A DNA stretch of 64,000 nt, taken from NCBI GenBank assembly GCA_013032095.1, contig WQBJ01000004.1:124001-188000 (forward strand), read 5' to 3'. The translations under genes and the position numbers were made by a program. Positions within the stretch are counted from its first letter, which is position 1; every line of letters starts with the position of its first letter. The notes under the pieces are model-generated. The model worked only from the letters and a program-made list of their open reading frames with translations. It was not told the origin of the DNA and searched no databases. Shown one piece after another: positions 18,863 through 28,043 of this stretch. Source of the DNA: Ruegeria atlantica (GTDB taxonomy: Bacteria; Pseudomonadota; Alphaproteobacteria; Rhodobacterales; Rhodobacteraceae).

Positions 18863-20014
18863 TCACGCAGTCGCGTCGTACGCGTAGATCCACTCGTATT
18901 TCCGCGAAAGTCTGGGCCCTATGGCTTTTAATGCCATCTGAGCCGCAAGCCGCATGGGGCCACGCAAATGAAAATTACGCGCGTTTGCTCCAGCAGCCTG
19001 CACGACCCGTTTTGCTCTCAGACGGCGGCGGGTTTCATAGGCGGCAAGGGCTTGAGCAACTCCCGACTGGTCTTCGAAGGACTTTGCCAGAACCCAGGCA
19101 TCCTCCAATGCAAGACAGGCCCCTTGCGCCATGAAAGGCAGTGTTGGATGCGCGGCATCACCCAGCAGCGCCAGGCGACCGTTTTGCCAGTTTTGCGCCA
19201 AGGGACGCAGGAACAAGGCCCAGAGGTGGACCTCATTCACATCAGACATGATTTCACGCACCGGCCCGCCGAAATCGGAAAACCGCGCACGAAGATCATC
19301 CGGGTCGCCCTGCAGACGCCAGCCTTCATCCTGCCAGTCGGAACGCTCCTCGATCGCCACCAGATTCATCAGGCGCTGGTCGCGCAGCGGGTATGTAACC
19401 ACGTGGCGTCCCGGCCCCATGGTCAGAGAGGCGCGCGGTGTCTGCTCGCGTTTTGACCAAGGTATCGTCGCGCGCCAGGCGATCTGATGTGTGAATCGGG
19501 GGGCCTCAGCGCCATTCAGGATCGGGCGGACAGCACTGCGCCCTCCGTCAGCTGCTATGGCGCACTCCGAACGCAAGCGTTCACCACTGTCCAAGAGCAG
19601 TTCGGCCTCAGCCGGATGATTGAGTACCTGTACCACCCGCGCACCAAGACGAATGTCAACGCCAGCCTCTAGTGCTGCCCGGTGCAGCAGTTCCAGAAGG
19701 TCAGCGCGGTGATAGTAATAGGTCGGACCGGCCATAGGTGGAGGGATGCGGCTAATGACACGGCCCTTGCGATAGTCCCGAAGAACTGTGCCGTGGGACA
19801 ACTGCCCGTCTTCCGGCACGTCTCCGACAACGTTCAGTGCCCGGAGGACCGCTATTCCGTTGGCGCTGATCTGCAATCCCGCGCCGACCTCGGTCAGAGC
19901 CGGAGCTTGCTCGAAAACTGTGACATCTGCCCCGCGCGTTCGCAGCGCCAGAGCTGCCGCCAGTCCGCCTATACCCCCGCCAATGACACTGATTTTCAGA
20001 CCTTCGATATTCAT
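18863..20014 (-). CDS. FAD-dependent aromatic monooxygenase, salicylate hydroxylase-like
   Basis: A 383-aa group A flavoprotein monooxygenase. The N-terminal dinucleotide motif is VIGGGIGGLAAALALRTRG, the DG motif is CAIAADGGRSAVR, and the GD motif is LALLGDAAHPTLPFMAQGA. The closest recognisable style is salicylate/3-hydroxybenzoate hydroxylase. Substrate unknown; no other aromatic catabolic gene is adjacent. It lies downstream of dksA on the same strand, separated by a terminator. Confidence 0.82.
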   Translation of the reverse strand: MNIEGLKISVIGGGIGGLAAALALRTRGADVTVFEQAPALTEVGAGLQISANGIAVLRALNVVGDVPEDGQLSHGTVLRDYRKGRVISRIPPPMAGPTYYYHRADLLELLHRAALEAGVDIRLGARVVQVLNHPAEAELLLDSGERLRSECAIAADGGRSAVRPILNGAEAPRFTHQIAWRATIPWSKREQTPRASLTMGPGRHVVTYPLRDQRLMNLVAIEERSDWQDEGWRLQGDPDDLRARFSDFGGPVREIMSDVNEVHLWALFLRPLAQNWQNGRLALLGDAAHPTLPFMAQGACLALEDAWVLAKSFEDQSGVAQALAAYETRRRLRAKRVVQAAGANARNFHLRGPMRLAAQMALKAIGPRLSRKYEWIYAYDATA

Positions 20015-20033
20015 GGCTACGGCTTAACGCAAA

Positions 20034-20060
20034 AACGCCGGAGCAACAGGCCCCGGCGTT
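20034..20060 (-). terminator. Rho-independent terminator of dksA
   Basis: On the minus strand AACGCCGG, an 11-nt loop and CCGGCGTT form a perfect 8-bp stem ending in TTTTT, 26 nt after the dksA stop codon. Confidence 0.8.
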
Positions 20061-20085
20061 CGTGTTTTCCAGAATTTCACAGCGA

Positions 20086-20508
20086 TCAATCGTCGCGGTG
20101 AACTTTCTCGCGGCGCTCGTGGCGTTCCTGCGCTTCCAGCGTCATAGTCGCGATCGGACGCGCATCCAGACGCTTCAGCGAGATCGGATCGCCGGTCATC
20201 TCGCAATAGCCGTACTCACCCTCGTCGATGCGGCGCAAGGCCGAGTCGATCTTGGCCACCAGCTTGCGCTGACGGTCGCGGGTGCGCAGTTCCAGCGCGC
20301 GGTCGGTTTCCTCGCTCGCGCGGTCTGCAACGTCCGGAATGTTACGGGTGTTGTCCTGCAGCCCCTCAATCGTGTCGCGGCTGCCCGCCAATAGTTCATT
20401 CTTCCAATCCAGCAGCTTGCGACGAAAATACTCAAGCTGTCGGTCATTCATGAAAGGCTCATCTTCGGCCGGGCGGTAGTCTTCCGGCAGAAAAACTTCC
20501 TGCTTCAT
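20086..20508 (-). CDS. dksA: RNA polymerase-binding transcription factor DksA
   Basis: 140 aa. The coiled-coil region (FRRKLLDWKNELLAGSRDTIE) and the NIPDVADRASEETDRALELRTRDRQRKL segment match DksA, which binds the RNA polymerase secondary channel with ppGpp. The C-terminal zinc-finger region keeps one cysteine (YGYCEMTGDPI); the other three positions are Thr, Thr and Ala-type residues. A single-cysteine DksA is known in Rhodobacter. The ATG at 20508 has GAGGGAG upstream. Confidence 0.93.
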   Translation of the reverse strand: MKQEVFLPEDYRPAEDEPFMNDRQLEYFRRKLLDWKNELLAGSRDTIEGLQDNTRNIPDVADRASEETDRALELRTRDRQRKLVAKIDSALRRIDEGEYGYCEMTGDPISLKRLDARPIATMTLEAQERHERREKVHRDD

Positions 20509-20878
20509 TTTTGCTCCCTCGGTATGGCCAGAAACGTCGGTTGCTGTTGTTTCACCTGACATTTGGCACCCCCTTCTGCGGAGCGTGTAACCGACGCGCG
20601 TAGGAATGTCACTACACAAACGTCGAGTTGATACCTAACCGCTCCGGCTTGTCTAAATATGAGACATATAACAACAAAACCTTGTTTTTCTGTGGAAAAT
20701 GTCGGGCGAAACTTGGGCAACCCACAACCGACGCGACACCCAAATATATGCGAATCACCCAAAAGAGATTGGAGTCGTTACGAAATTCGTATCGCACGAC
20801 GCCGCGACCCGCTTGTCAAAATCATCGCCCCTCTGTAACCCGAACAGCACAGTTCGCGCGAAACCACACGAGGGGCCC

Positions 20879-21724
20879 ATGACCGCACGTTTCCAAGGCA
20901 CCGCAGAATATGTTGCCACCGACGACCTTACTATTGCGGTCAACGCTGCCGTAACTCTGGAACGCCCCTTGTTGGTTAAGGGAGAACCGGGCACCGGCAA
21001 GACCGAATTGGCCAAGCAGGTGGCCGGTGCGCTGGGGCTAAAGATGATCGAGTGGAACGTGAAGTCCACCACCCGTGCACAGCAGGGCCTGTATGAATAT
21101 GACGCGGTCAGCCGTCTGCGCGACAGCCAGTTAGGCGACGAGCGCGTGCATGATGTTTCGAACTATATCCGCAAGGGCAAATTGTGGCAGGCCTTCGAAG
21201 CCGACGAAAAGGTGGTTCTGCTGATCGACGAGATCGACAAAGCCGATATCGAATTCCCCAACGACCTGCTGCAAGAGCTTGATAAGATGGAATTCCATGT
21301 CTACGAGACGGGCGAAACCATCCGGGCCAAGCACCGCCCCATCGTCATCATCACCTCGAACAATGAAAAGGAACTTCCTGACGCGTTTCTGCGCCGTTGT
21401 TTCTTCCATTACATCCGCTTCCCGGATGAGACGACCATGCGCCGGATCGTCGAGGTCCATCACCCTGGCATCAAGGACGCGCTGCTGACCACGGCGCTGA
21501 CCCAGTTCTATGAAATCCGCGAAACACAGGGGTTGAAGAAAAAACCTTCGACCTCTGAGGTGCTGGACTGGCTGAAACTGCTGTTGGCCGAGGACCTGAC
21601 AGCCGAGGACCTAAAACGCGATGGCGCCAATGCCCTACCCAAGTTACACGGGGCGTTGCTGAAGAACGAACAGGACGTGCATTTGTTCGAACGTTTGGCC
21701 TTTATTGCGCGCAGCAAACGCTGA
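20879..21724 (+). CDS. MoxR-family AAA+ ATPase
   Basis: 281 aa. Walker A is GEPGTGKT, Walker B is VLLIDEIDKAD, sensor 1 lies in IVIITSNNEKELPDAFLRRC. MoxR ATPases work as chaperones with a von Willebrand factor A partner; the CoxE-like VWA gene at 23831 is the likely partner. The ATG at 20879 follows CGAGGGGCCC. The 259-nt upstream region (20620-20878) holds the divergent promoters of this gene and dksA; I see no gene in it. Confidence 0.9.
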   Translation: MTARFQGTAEYVATDDLTIAVNAAVTLERPLLVKGEPGTGKTELAKQVAGALGLKMIEWNVKSTTRAQQGLYEYDAVSRLRDSQLGDERVHDVSNYIRKGKLWQAFEADEKVVLLIDEIDKADIEFPNDLLQELDKMEFHVYETGETIRAKHRPIVIITSNNEKELPDAFLRRCFFHYIRFPDETTMRRIVEVHHPGIKDALLTTALTQFYEIRETQGLKKKPSTSEVLDWLKLLLAEDLTAEDLKRDGANALPKLHGALLKNEQDVHLFERLAFIARSKR

Positions 21725-21840
21725 CACGTTGAATATCTGGTGATCCCCGCTTGCCTTGAGTGGGGCCGGATGTCAGCATCAATGGGTGGCGGCCCGGGCC
21801 AACCGGGTTAGTTTCGACGTGAACGAACGGGACATTGTAA

Positions 21841-22290
21841 TTGGCTGACACTTTGACGATCCGCGCGCTGCGACCTGAAGATCGCGCAGAATGGTCCGAC
21901 ATGTGGCGGGATTATCTGGCCTTCTATGAAACCGAGGTGCCAGATGAGATTTACGACATCACATTTGCACGCCTGCTGGGCGATGATCCTCATGAATTCT
22001 CTTGCTTTGTAGCGGAACAGAATGGACAACTGGTTGGCCTGACCCACTATCTTTTTCACCGACATGCATGGAAAGTGGAGCCCGTTTGCTACTTACAGGA
22101 CCTCTTTGCCCGCCCCGAAGCGCGCGGCACTGGTGTAGGACGAGCCCTTATCCAAGCCGTGTATGACGAGGCCGACCGTCAAGGTGCCCCCTCCGTCTAT
22201 TGGCTGACGCAAGACTTCAACCACACTGCCCGCAAGCTTTATGACCGCATCGGCAAGCAGACGCCATTCATCCGGTATCAGCGCCCATGA
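21841..22290 (+). CDS. GNAT-family N-acetyltransferase
   Basis: 149 aa with the GNAT fold. Motif A is YLQDLFARPEARGTGVGRALIQAV (acetyl-CoA pyrophosphate loop RGTGVG), followed by VYWLTQDFNHTARKLYDRIG. The only plausible start is TTG at 21841; the next in-frame Met is inside the domain. Its TGA overlaps the ATG of the DUF2927 gene (ATGA). Acceptor unknown. Confidence 0.8.
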   Translation: MADTLTIRALRPEDRAEWSDMWRDYLAFYETEVPDEIYDITFARLLGDDPHEFSCFVAEQNGQLVGLTHYLFHRHAWKVEPVCYLQDLFARPEARGTGVGRALIQAVYDEADRQGAPSVYWLTQDFNHTARKLYDRIGKQTPFIRYQRP

Positions 22291-23654
22291 TGCGATGGAG
22301 CGCTCTCCTTGCAGCCATGGCGCTTGCTGGCTGCGCGACGGTTGAACCAACCGAAGTGCCAACCCGCGTGCAGGCGATCGAAGAGACATTGCCTCCGGCC
22401 AAAGCCTTCACTCGTGCCTCACCAACGCCTCCGGCCCGCTCGAATGCGAATATCGCGGCAGACTTTGTGTCACTGCATTTTGCGCTGGAGGGCGGCGCGC
22501 AACTCCCTGTGTTCACGCGGTTCGAAACACCCATCACGGTAAGCTTGACCGGCTCACCCACGCCATCGATGCAGCGCGACCTCACTCAGTTGCTGAACCG
22601 TTTGCGCCGTGAGGCCAAGATCGACATTCGCCAAATTTCCGACGGTTCAGCCAATATTACGATCGAGGCTGTCAGCCAGGAGCAAATCCATGAAATCCTG
22701 CCGCAAGCGGCCTGTTTCGTGGTGCCCAATTCTTCCAGTTTCGAAGAGTACCGCCGCGATCGGCGCAAACAGAAAAGCAGCTGGAGCCGACTGCGCAGCC
22801 GCGAGCGTCTGGGTATATTCATTCCCTACGACGTCAGCCCGCAGGAAAAGCGGGACTGCTTGCATGAGGAAATCGCCCAAGCGCTGGGGCCATTGAACGA
22901 CCTGTACCACCTGCCGGATTCGGTGTTCAACGATGACAACATCCATACAGTACTGACCGGGTTCGACATGCTGATCCTGCGCACGGCCTATTCGCCCGAA
23001 TTGCGCAGCGGTATGAAACGCGAAGAGGTCGAGGCTGCCGTGCCCGGTGTACTCAGCCGCCTGAACCCCCGTGGAAACGGTCTGAAAGCACAACCGGTCT
23101 CCGAGACTCCGCGGGATTGGATCAATGCGGTACAGAAATCTCTGCGCCCGCAACTAAGCTCGCAACGCCGTCAACGGGCTGCGCAAAGGGCTGCCCAGAT
23201 CGGACAGGAACAAGGCTGGACCGACCATCGCCGCGCCTATCCCTACTACATATTAGGACGCATGGAGCAGTTCGACAATCCGCAGGAGGCGTTACGCAAT
23301 TACCAGACCGCAATGCAGTTTCTGCGTGCCACACCCGGCACCGAGGTCCATCAGGCTTATATCACCACCCAAACGGCCTCTTATGCTTTGGCGCAGGGCA
23401 AAGGCCCGGGCGTCTTGCCAGAATTGGAACGGGCCATAGATGTGATGATGAGGGCTGAGAATGCCGCGCAACTGGCAACCCTGCTACTGTTGAAATCCGA
23501 GGCGCTTAATCAAGCGGGGCGTACAACTCAGGCACGTTCCGTCAGGCTGGACAGCCTGGGATGGGCGCGCTACGGGTTCGGCTCGGAAACGGTGGTGCGG
23601 TCACTTATGCAGGACGTTGCGGAGGCCCCCCGAAATAACAACAGAGGCGGATAA
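22287..23654 (+). CDS. DUF2927-domain lipoprotein
   Basis: 455 aa. The signal peptide ends in a lipobox LAGC (Cys16), predicting a lipid-anchored envelope protein. The DUF2927 region (about residues 60-270) contains CLHEEIAQALGPLNDL, a zincin-like His-Glu-x-x-x-Gln pattern. The C-terminal half has helical TPR-like repeats (RAYPYYILGRMEQFDNPQEALRNY). It is coupled to the GNAT gene upstream and is 3 nt from the next small gene. Enzymatic activity is untested. Confidence 0.8.
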   Translation: MMRWSALLAAMALAGCATVEPTEVPTRVQAIEETLPPAKAFTRASPTPPARSNANIAADFVSLHFALEGGAQLPVFTRFETPITVSLTGSPTPSMQRDLTQLLNRLRREAKIDIRQISDGSANITIEAVSQEQIHEILPQAACFVVPNSSSFEEYRRDRRKQKSSWSRLRSRERLGIFIPYDVSPQEKRDCLHEEIAQALGPLNDLYHLPDSVFNDDNIHTVLTGFDMLILRTAYSPELRSGMKREEVEAAVPGVLSRLNPRGNGLKAQPVSETPRDWINAVQKSLRPQLSSQRRQRAAQRAAQIGQEQGWTDHRRAYPYYILGRMEQFDNPQEALRNYQTAMQFLRATPGTEVHQAYITTQTASYALAQGKGPGVLPELERAIDVMMRAENAAQLATLLLLKSEALNQAGRTTQARSVRLDSLGWARYGFGSETVVRSLMQDVAEAPRNNNRGG

Positions 23655-23657
23655 CGC

Positions 23658-23828
23658 ATGGTCGTAGTTGTGGGAATGGCAATCCTGGGCGCAATCCTGG
23701 GGGCACTGACAGCACGCAAACGCAACGGCACCGGCGCAGACATGGCGCAATACGCCGCCGGCTACGGCATTGCTTTTGGTTTGATCGGGCTGATTTTGTC
23801 CCTCTTTCTAGTGCGTTTCGTGGTCTGA
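23658..23828 (+). CDS. Small two-helix membrane protein
   Basis: 56 aa. The ATG at 23658 and TGA at 23826-23828 frame two hydrophobic helices (VVVVGMAILGAILGAL and GYGIAFGLIGLILSLFLV) separated by a basic loop ARKRNGTG. It fills the gap between the DUF2927 and VWA genes with 3 nt and 2 nt spacing, so it is surely part of the operon. No function recognised. Confidence 0.75.
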   Translation: MVVVVGMAILGAILGALTARKRNGTGADMAQYAAGYGIAFGLIGLILSLFLVRFVV

Positions 23829-23830
23829 CC

Positions 23831-25015
23831 ATGTTCATACCCTTTTTCGAAAACCTCAGAAAAGCCGGTATTCCCGTGTCCTTGCGCGAGTACCTGACCT
23901 TTCTTGAGGGCATGAAAAAGGGTTTGGCGACCTATGATGTCGAGGCGTTCTACTACCTTGCCCGTGTCTCGATGGTGAAGGATGAGCGTAACATCGACAA
24001 GTTTGACCGCGCCTTTGCTGCCAGTTTCGAAGGTCTGGACGAAATCAGCTTTGATCAGGTCCTTGAGGCCGTCGATATCCCTGCCGACTGGCTGGCCAAG
24101 ATGGCCGAGAAACACCTAAGCGATGAAGAAAAGGCTGAGATCGAGGCGCTTGGCGGGTTCGACAAGCTGATGGAAACGCTGCGCGAGCGACTCCAGGAAC
24201 AGCAAGGCCGCCACCAAGGCGGTAATAAATGGATCGGCACAGCCGGGACCTCTCCGTTCGGCGCCTATGGCTATAACCCTGAAGGCGTGCGTATGGGGCA
24301 GAAGGAAAGCCGTCACCAGCGCGCGGTTAAGGTCTGGGACAAGCGCGAATTCAAGAACTTGGACGATACAGTTGAACTTGGGACACGCAACATAAAGGTC
24401 GCCCTGAAACGCTTGCGCCGTTGGGCGCGCGAGGGGGCCGCCGACGAACTGGATCTGGACGGCACCATCCGCGCCACCGCCGAGCACGGCTATCTGGACG
24501 TCAAAACCCGCCCCGAACGTCACAACGCGGTCAAAGTTCTGCTGTTTTTGGATGTCGGCGGCTCGATGGACCCGCATATCAAGGTGGTCGAGGAATTGTT
24601 CTCGGCCGCTCGGACCGAGTTTAAGCATCTAGAGTATTACTACTTCCACAATTGCTTGTATGAGGGCGTCTGGCGCGACAACCACCGCCGCTGGGACCAG
24701 CAAACCCCTACGCATGAGGTGCTGCGAACCTATGGTTCCGACTATAAGTGCATCTTCGTTGGCGACGCCTCGATGAGCCCCTACGAGATCGCCTATCCCG
24801 GCGGTGCAAACGAACACTGGAACAAAGAGGCCGGTCAAGTTTGGTTACAACGTGCCCGCGAACAATGGCCGTCAAACCTTTGGATCAACCCGGTGCCCGA
24901 AAAATACTGGGACTACACCCACTCCATCGGCATGATCCAAGAGATTTTCGAAGATCGCATGGTGCCGATGACCTTGGCTGGGCTGGAACAAGGCATGCGA
25001 GAGCTGACGCGCTAG
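23831..25015 (+). CDS. CoxE-like VWA-domain protein
   Basis: A 394-aa CoxE/YehP-type protein. The N-terminal FFENLRKAGIPVSLREYLTFLEG and the C-terminal VWA domain are typical. The metal-ion motif reads LLFLDVGGSMDPH (DxGGS in place of the usual DxSxS). These proteins pair with MoxR ATPases to assemble or activate client complexes. No carbon monoxide dehydrogenase gene is near, so the client is unknown. Confidence 0.87.
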   Translation: MFIPFFENLRKAGIPVSLREYLTFLEGMKKGLATYDVEAFYYLARVSMVKDERNIDKFDRAFAASFEGLDEISFDQVLEAVDIPADWLAKMAEKHLSDEEKAEIEALGGFDKLMETLRERLQEQQGRHQGGNKWIGTAGTSPFGAYGYNPEGVRMGQKESRHQRAVKVWDKREFKNLDDTVELGTRNIKVALKRLRRWAREGAADELDLDGTIRATAEHGYLDVKTRPERHNAVKVLLFLDVGGSMDPHIKVVEELFSAARTEFKHLEYYYFHNCLYEGVWRDNHRRWDQQTPTHEVLRTYGSDYKCIFVGDASMSPYEIAYPGGANEHWNKEAGQVWLQRAREQWPSNLWINPVPEKYWDYTHSIGMIQEIFEDRMVPMTLAGLEQGMRELTR

Positions 25016-25182
25016 TACAGCGTTGAAAACCAATTCCTAGGCATTTCGCCAATACTGGCAAAGGGGTAACTTTTCGGGTTGCCCCCTCATCCGATTGTCT
25101 AACCAAAGCAATTTATCGGAAAAAACCCACGCATCCGATTTTTGTGATATATTTGGCCCTGGTTTTGGCTGGGGGGCCTAAT

Positions 25183-26586
25183 ATGACCAATTTTGATCTG
25201 CGTGGTTTTGTTATTTCTATCGTAACGTCTGTGTCGCTTGTGACTTCATCCGTGGCAGTTGCCGCATTTGCTCTAACACCCGACACCGCGTTTGCGAAAA
25301 GTCACAAAGGCAATGGAAAAAATAAAAAAGGAAGAGTTCAGATGTTTTCGTTGTCCGAGTTCGGGCGCGAATTCAGGCGTGACGTCCAGCAATTGTTCGG
25401 CACGCGATCACGGGCAAAGCCCAAACGGATTTCGACCAAAACCCCAAGAAAAACCTACACGAAAGCTTCAATTGCGCCGATCGAGGAAACCCCCTTTCCG
25501 ATCACGCGAAGCATCAAGCGATACTCTTCGTACGAAAATCAGAAGCATCCAAAGCACTTTTCTCGTGATCCACTTGTGGCTGCGATTACCGATCCATATG
25601 GCTCGGACAGACTTCGACACTTGAAGGCCACAACCGCAGCAGCTCTGGCTTTCAGGAATGCGGCCCCGATCAGCAACGTAGGCAAGATTTCAACGTACCA
25701 AACGGAAGCAAAAGAATACTATGACCTGCGATCTGACCTGTACGATGCCCGGCGCGACCTGCATGACCTGAACGAACGCTACAACGGGCGTAGCAGCGAT
25801 GAGATTGTCGAAGATATCGCCAAGCTTGAGCCGAGTGATCCAAATTATGACGACAAGCTCTACACCTTGAAAAAGGAACTTCGGTTGGCGGAAGGTCACG
25901 AAGAAGCCCGCGATGAAATACGCGCAAACGTTAAAGATCTACGGCTAGATACCATGGTTGCCCTGAAAGAGGCTGAACATGCCATTTTCGAAGCTTCAAG
26001 GGGCGCTGAACTGGCAAAGGATATATTGCCTGATTTCCACGAAAACTTCGATTTTCCAGAGCCAGATGATCGCAATATGGACGAGGGTTTAACTCTGCTG
26101 CCATACGATCAGGATTTTCACCGCTATTCCGGCGCCCGTACCCTTACGGAAAAGGATTCGGCCTTTTTGCTGGATTTAGGAAGTGCCGATGACGAAACCG
26201 GTAAGCAGCTACAAAACAGCTATAGTGTTCCGTTCGCGGCGAAGACTTTAAACCCCGACGGTGCGCTTAAATTGGGCGAGCGGAACACCTCGCACGCTTC
26301 GACACCTCGCGACGCAGATCCCAAGGCTGAGGTCGAAGTCATACCGTCATTTCCAACCGTCGTGTCAGAGAATGATGAACCACGCGAGGAAGCCGACGTC
26401 GCAGTGCGTGAACCGAGTATCGACGTTGCTGTGCAAGAACCGAACTTATTGAATGACCGCAAAGATAGCCGAGTCAGCTCAGAAATTATCAATGACATTG
26501 CCGGGCTCGATCCCTCTGATCCTGACTTTTACGACAAACTTGACGCTTTGGGCTCTGAGTTGCGCAAAGCGGAAGAGAACGATTGA
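25183..26586 (+). CDS. Orphan secreted protein with a duplicated acidic repeat
   Basis: 467 aa, not recognised. A long N-terminal hydrophobic segment (about residues 8-35) looks like a signal peptide with a possible cleavage after AFA. A Lys/Arg-rich stretch (about 40-110) and a charged helical central region follow. A ~37-residue unit occurs twice: residues 203-238 (around SSDEIVEDIAKLEPSDPNYD) and 430-467 (around SSEIINDIAGLDPSDPDFYD), the second forming the C-terminus. By eye its base composition is less GC-rich than its neighbours, which may mean late acquisition. ATG at 25183 behind GGGGGG. Confidence 0.7.
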   Translation: MTNFDLRGFVISIVTSVSLVTSSVAVAAFALTPDTAFAKSHKGNGKNKKGRVQMFSLSEFGREFRRDVQQLFGTRSRAKPKRISTKTPRKTYTKASIAPIEETPFPITRSIKRYSSYENQKHPKHFSRDPLVAAITDPYGSDRLRHLKATTAAALAFRNAAPISNVGKISTYQTEAKEYYDLRSDLYDARRDLHDLNERYNGRSSDEIVEDIAKLEPSDPNYDDKLYTLKKELRLAEGHEEARDEIRANVKDLRLDTMVALKEAEHAIFEASRGAELAKDILPDFHENFDFPEPDDRNMDEGLTLLPYDQDFHRYSGARTLTEKDSAFLLDLGSADDETGKQLQNSYSVPFAAKTLNPDGALKLGERNTSHASTPRDADPKAEVEVIPSFPTVVSENDEPREEADVAVREPSIDVAVQEPNLLNDRKDSRVSSEIINDIAGLDPSDPDFYDKLDALGSELRKAEEND

Positions 26587-26739
26587 GCCTGTAGAGGCCG
26601 GCGCGGACAGGCCTCGGAAACAGACCGGACGCGGCCAAAAACGCGTGGAATCCGGGATGTGATCGCCTGCGTCAGAGAAAAGATGAGCCGACAAAGTTGC
26701 GAGCTTGCCTTACCCGCATTCCTTGCCCATATCTGAAGT

Positions 26740-27429
26740 ATGTTACGCCTCACTCCCATTCTATTGGCGATTGCATACGCCGTTGTCATGTACCGGATTT
26801 CGGTCTGGCGTACACATCGGGAACTGGACGCCAAGTCTACCGAATTGGCGGACCCGGCGCTCAAGCGTATGACCGATCGGCTGGCAGCCGCTCTCGAGAT
26901 CGACCGGGTGCCGGTGTATATCTATGAGATTGACCCGGTGAACGGGTTGGCCGCACCAGATGGTCGCATTTTCATTACACGTGGTTTCTATCGCAAGTTC
27001 CGCAGCGGAGAGGTTTCCGCCGAGGAGATGGCCAGCGTTATCGCGCATGAGTTGGGGCATGTGGCCTTGGGGCATGCACGTCGTCGGATGATAGATTTTT
27101 CTGGCCAGAACGCGATGCGGGCGGCGTTGATGATGCTGCTGAATCGCTTCATTCCATTCATCGGCGCGTGGATTGCCAATATGTTGACCCACCTTCTTGC
27201 ATCGCGGCTGTCGCGCGGGGATGAGTATGAGGCAGATGAGTATGCCGCAGCCCTGCTGACCAAGGCGGGTATTGGCATCGGTCCGCAGAAATCTCTGTTT
27301 CACAAGCTGGAAGACCTGACTCAACAGCGAGCGGGAGTTGTTCCTGCGTGGTTGATGAGCCACCCAAAGACAGACGAACGGATTGCTGCTCTGGAAGCGC
27401 TTGAGCGGCGTTGGGCGACGGACGGATAG
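26740..27429 (+). CDS. M48-family zinc metallopeptidase
   Basis: 229 aa. One N-terminal membrane helix (LRLTPILLAIAYAVVMYRIS), zinc motif VIAHELGHVALGH and a downstream Glu in DEYEADEYAAALL. The short form resembles HtpX-like proteases of membrane quality control. The ORF ends just before a repeat with a terminator-type hairpin. Confidence 0.85.
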   Translation: MLRLTPILLAIAYAVVMYRISVWRTHRELDAKSTELADPALKRMTDRLAAALEIDRVPVYIYEIDPVNGLAAPDGRIFITRGFYRKFRSGEVSAEEMASVIAHELGHVALGHARRRMIDFSGQNAMRAALMMLLNRFIPFIGAWIANMLTHLLASRLSRGDEYEADEYAAALLTKAGIGIGPQKSLFHKLEDLTQQRAGVVPAWLMSHPKTDERIAALEALERRWATDG

Positions 27430-27438
27430 GTTTGGGCA

Positions 27439-27488
27439 GCGAGGGGCCAGCCCCTCGTGCACCTCGGGATATTTTTAGCCAGATGAAG
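27439..27488 (+). repeat. Intergenic palindromic repeat, copy 1
   Basis: CGAGGGGC-CA-GCCCCTCG hairpin (27440-27457) followed by CTCGGGATATTTTTAGCCAG and ATGAAG. An inverted, partly diverged copy lies at 35094-35155 with the same order of parts. It sits after the M48 gene and before the convergent PIN gene, so it may act as a bidirectional terminator. Confidence 0.7.
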
Positions 27489-27500
27489 TTAGATCAGGGC

Positions 27501-28043
27501 TTAAGTGGTGAGCGCTTTGCCGAGGCGTGGCAAGCGGGCTTTTTTCATCAGGGCGCGGAGGGTCCATTGGTCTCCGGACAGACGATTAGCCTCTGCAAGG
27601 ACGCGGTTGGATGTATCGTTCATACCCTCGGGATCGGACTGCCAAAAGCTGTGCAATAGGCTATCGGGGTCGCGTCGGTCTAGCCCTTCTTCGGCTAGTA
27701 TATTCTTGGGAAAATCCTTGGCGTTGACGGTGACAATAACGTCGGCCGAGGTCGCTACGGCGGTCGCAAGAACGTGGATATCCGCACTGTCGGGCAGCCA
27801 GAGGCGCTGTTCGAGGCCCGCAGTGGCCGTGCGTTCAGCCTTGGGCCAATTTGACCGGGTCAGGGCGATTTCAGCGCGGGCTTGCGCCTCACCTTCCGGG
27901 CCCAGCTTGCGGGCTGCGCGGGCCCATTCTTCGAGGATTCGAGCGGACCAAATGGGGGTGAAATGTCCGAGCTTGGCTGCGCCCAACAGCATCTCTCGCA
28001 TCACCGTGGGGTAGATGACACAGGTATCCAGAACCGCCTTCAC
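27501..28043 (-). CDS. PIN-domain protein
   Basis: A 180-aa PIN-fold putative RNase. The first acidic residue is in AVLDTCVIYP; further acidic sites lie in LPDSADIHVLATA and VIVTVNAKDFP. The GTG at 28043 overlaps the stop of the upstream methyltransferase in GTGA, so the two are co-translated. No antitoxin-like gene is next to it, so a toxin-antitoxin role is unlikely. Cleavage target unknown. Confidence 0.8.
   Translation of the reverse strand: MKAVLDTCVIYPTVMREMLLGAAKLGHFTPIWSARILEEWARAARKLGPEGEAQARAEIALTRSNWPKAERTATAGLEQRLWLPDSADIHVLATAVATSADVIVTVNAKDFPKNILAEEGLDRRDPDSLLHSFWQSDPEGMNDTSNRVLAEANRLSGDQWTLRALMKKARLPRLGKALTT

Noticed and set aside
27501..28043. VapC-type toxin-antitoxin system
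   Set aside because: No small DNA-binding antitoxin gene lies beside the PIN gene; its partner is a methyltransferase.
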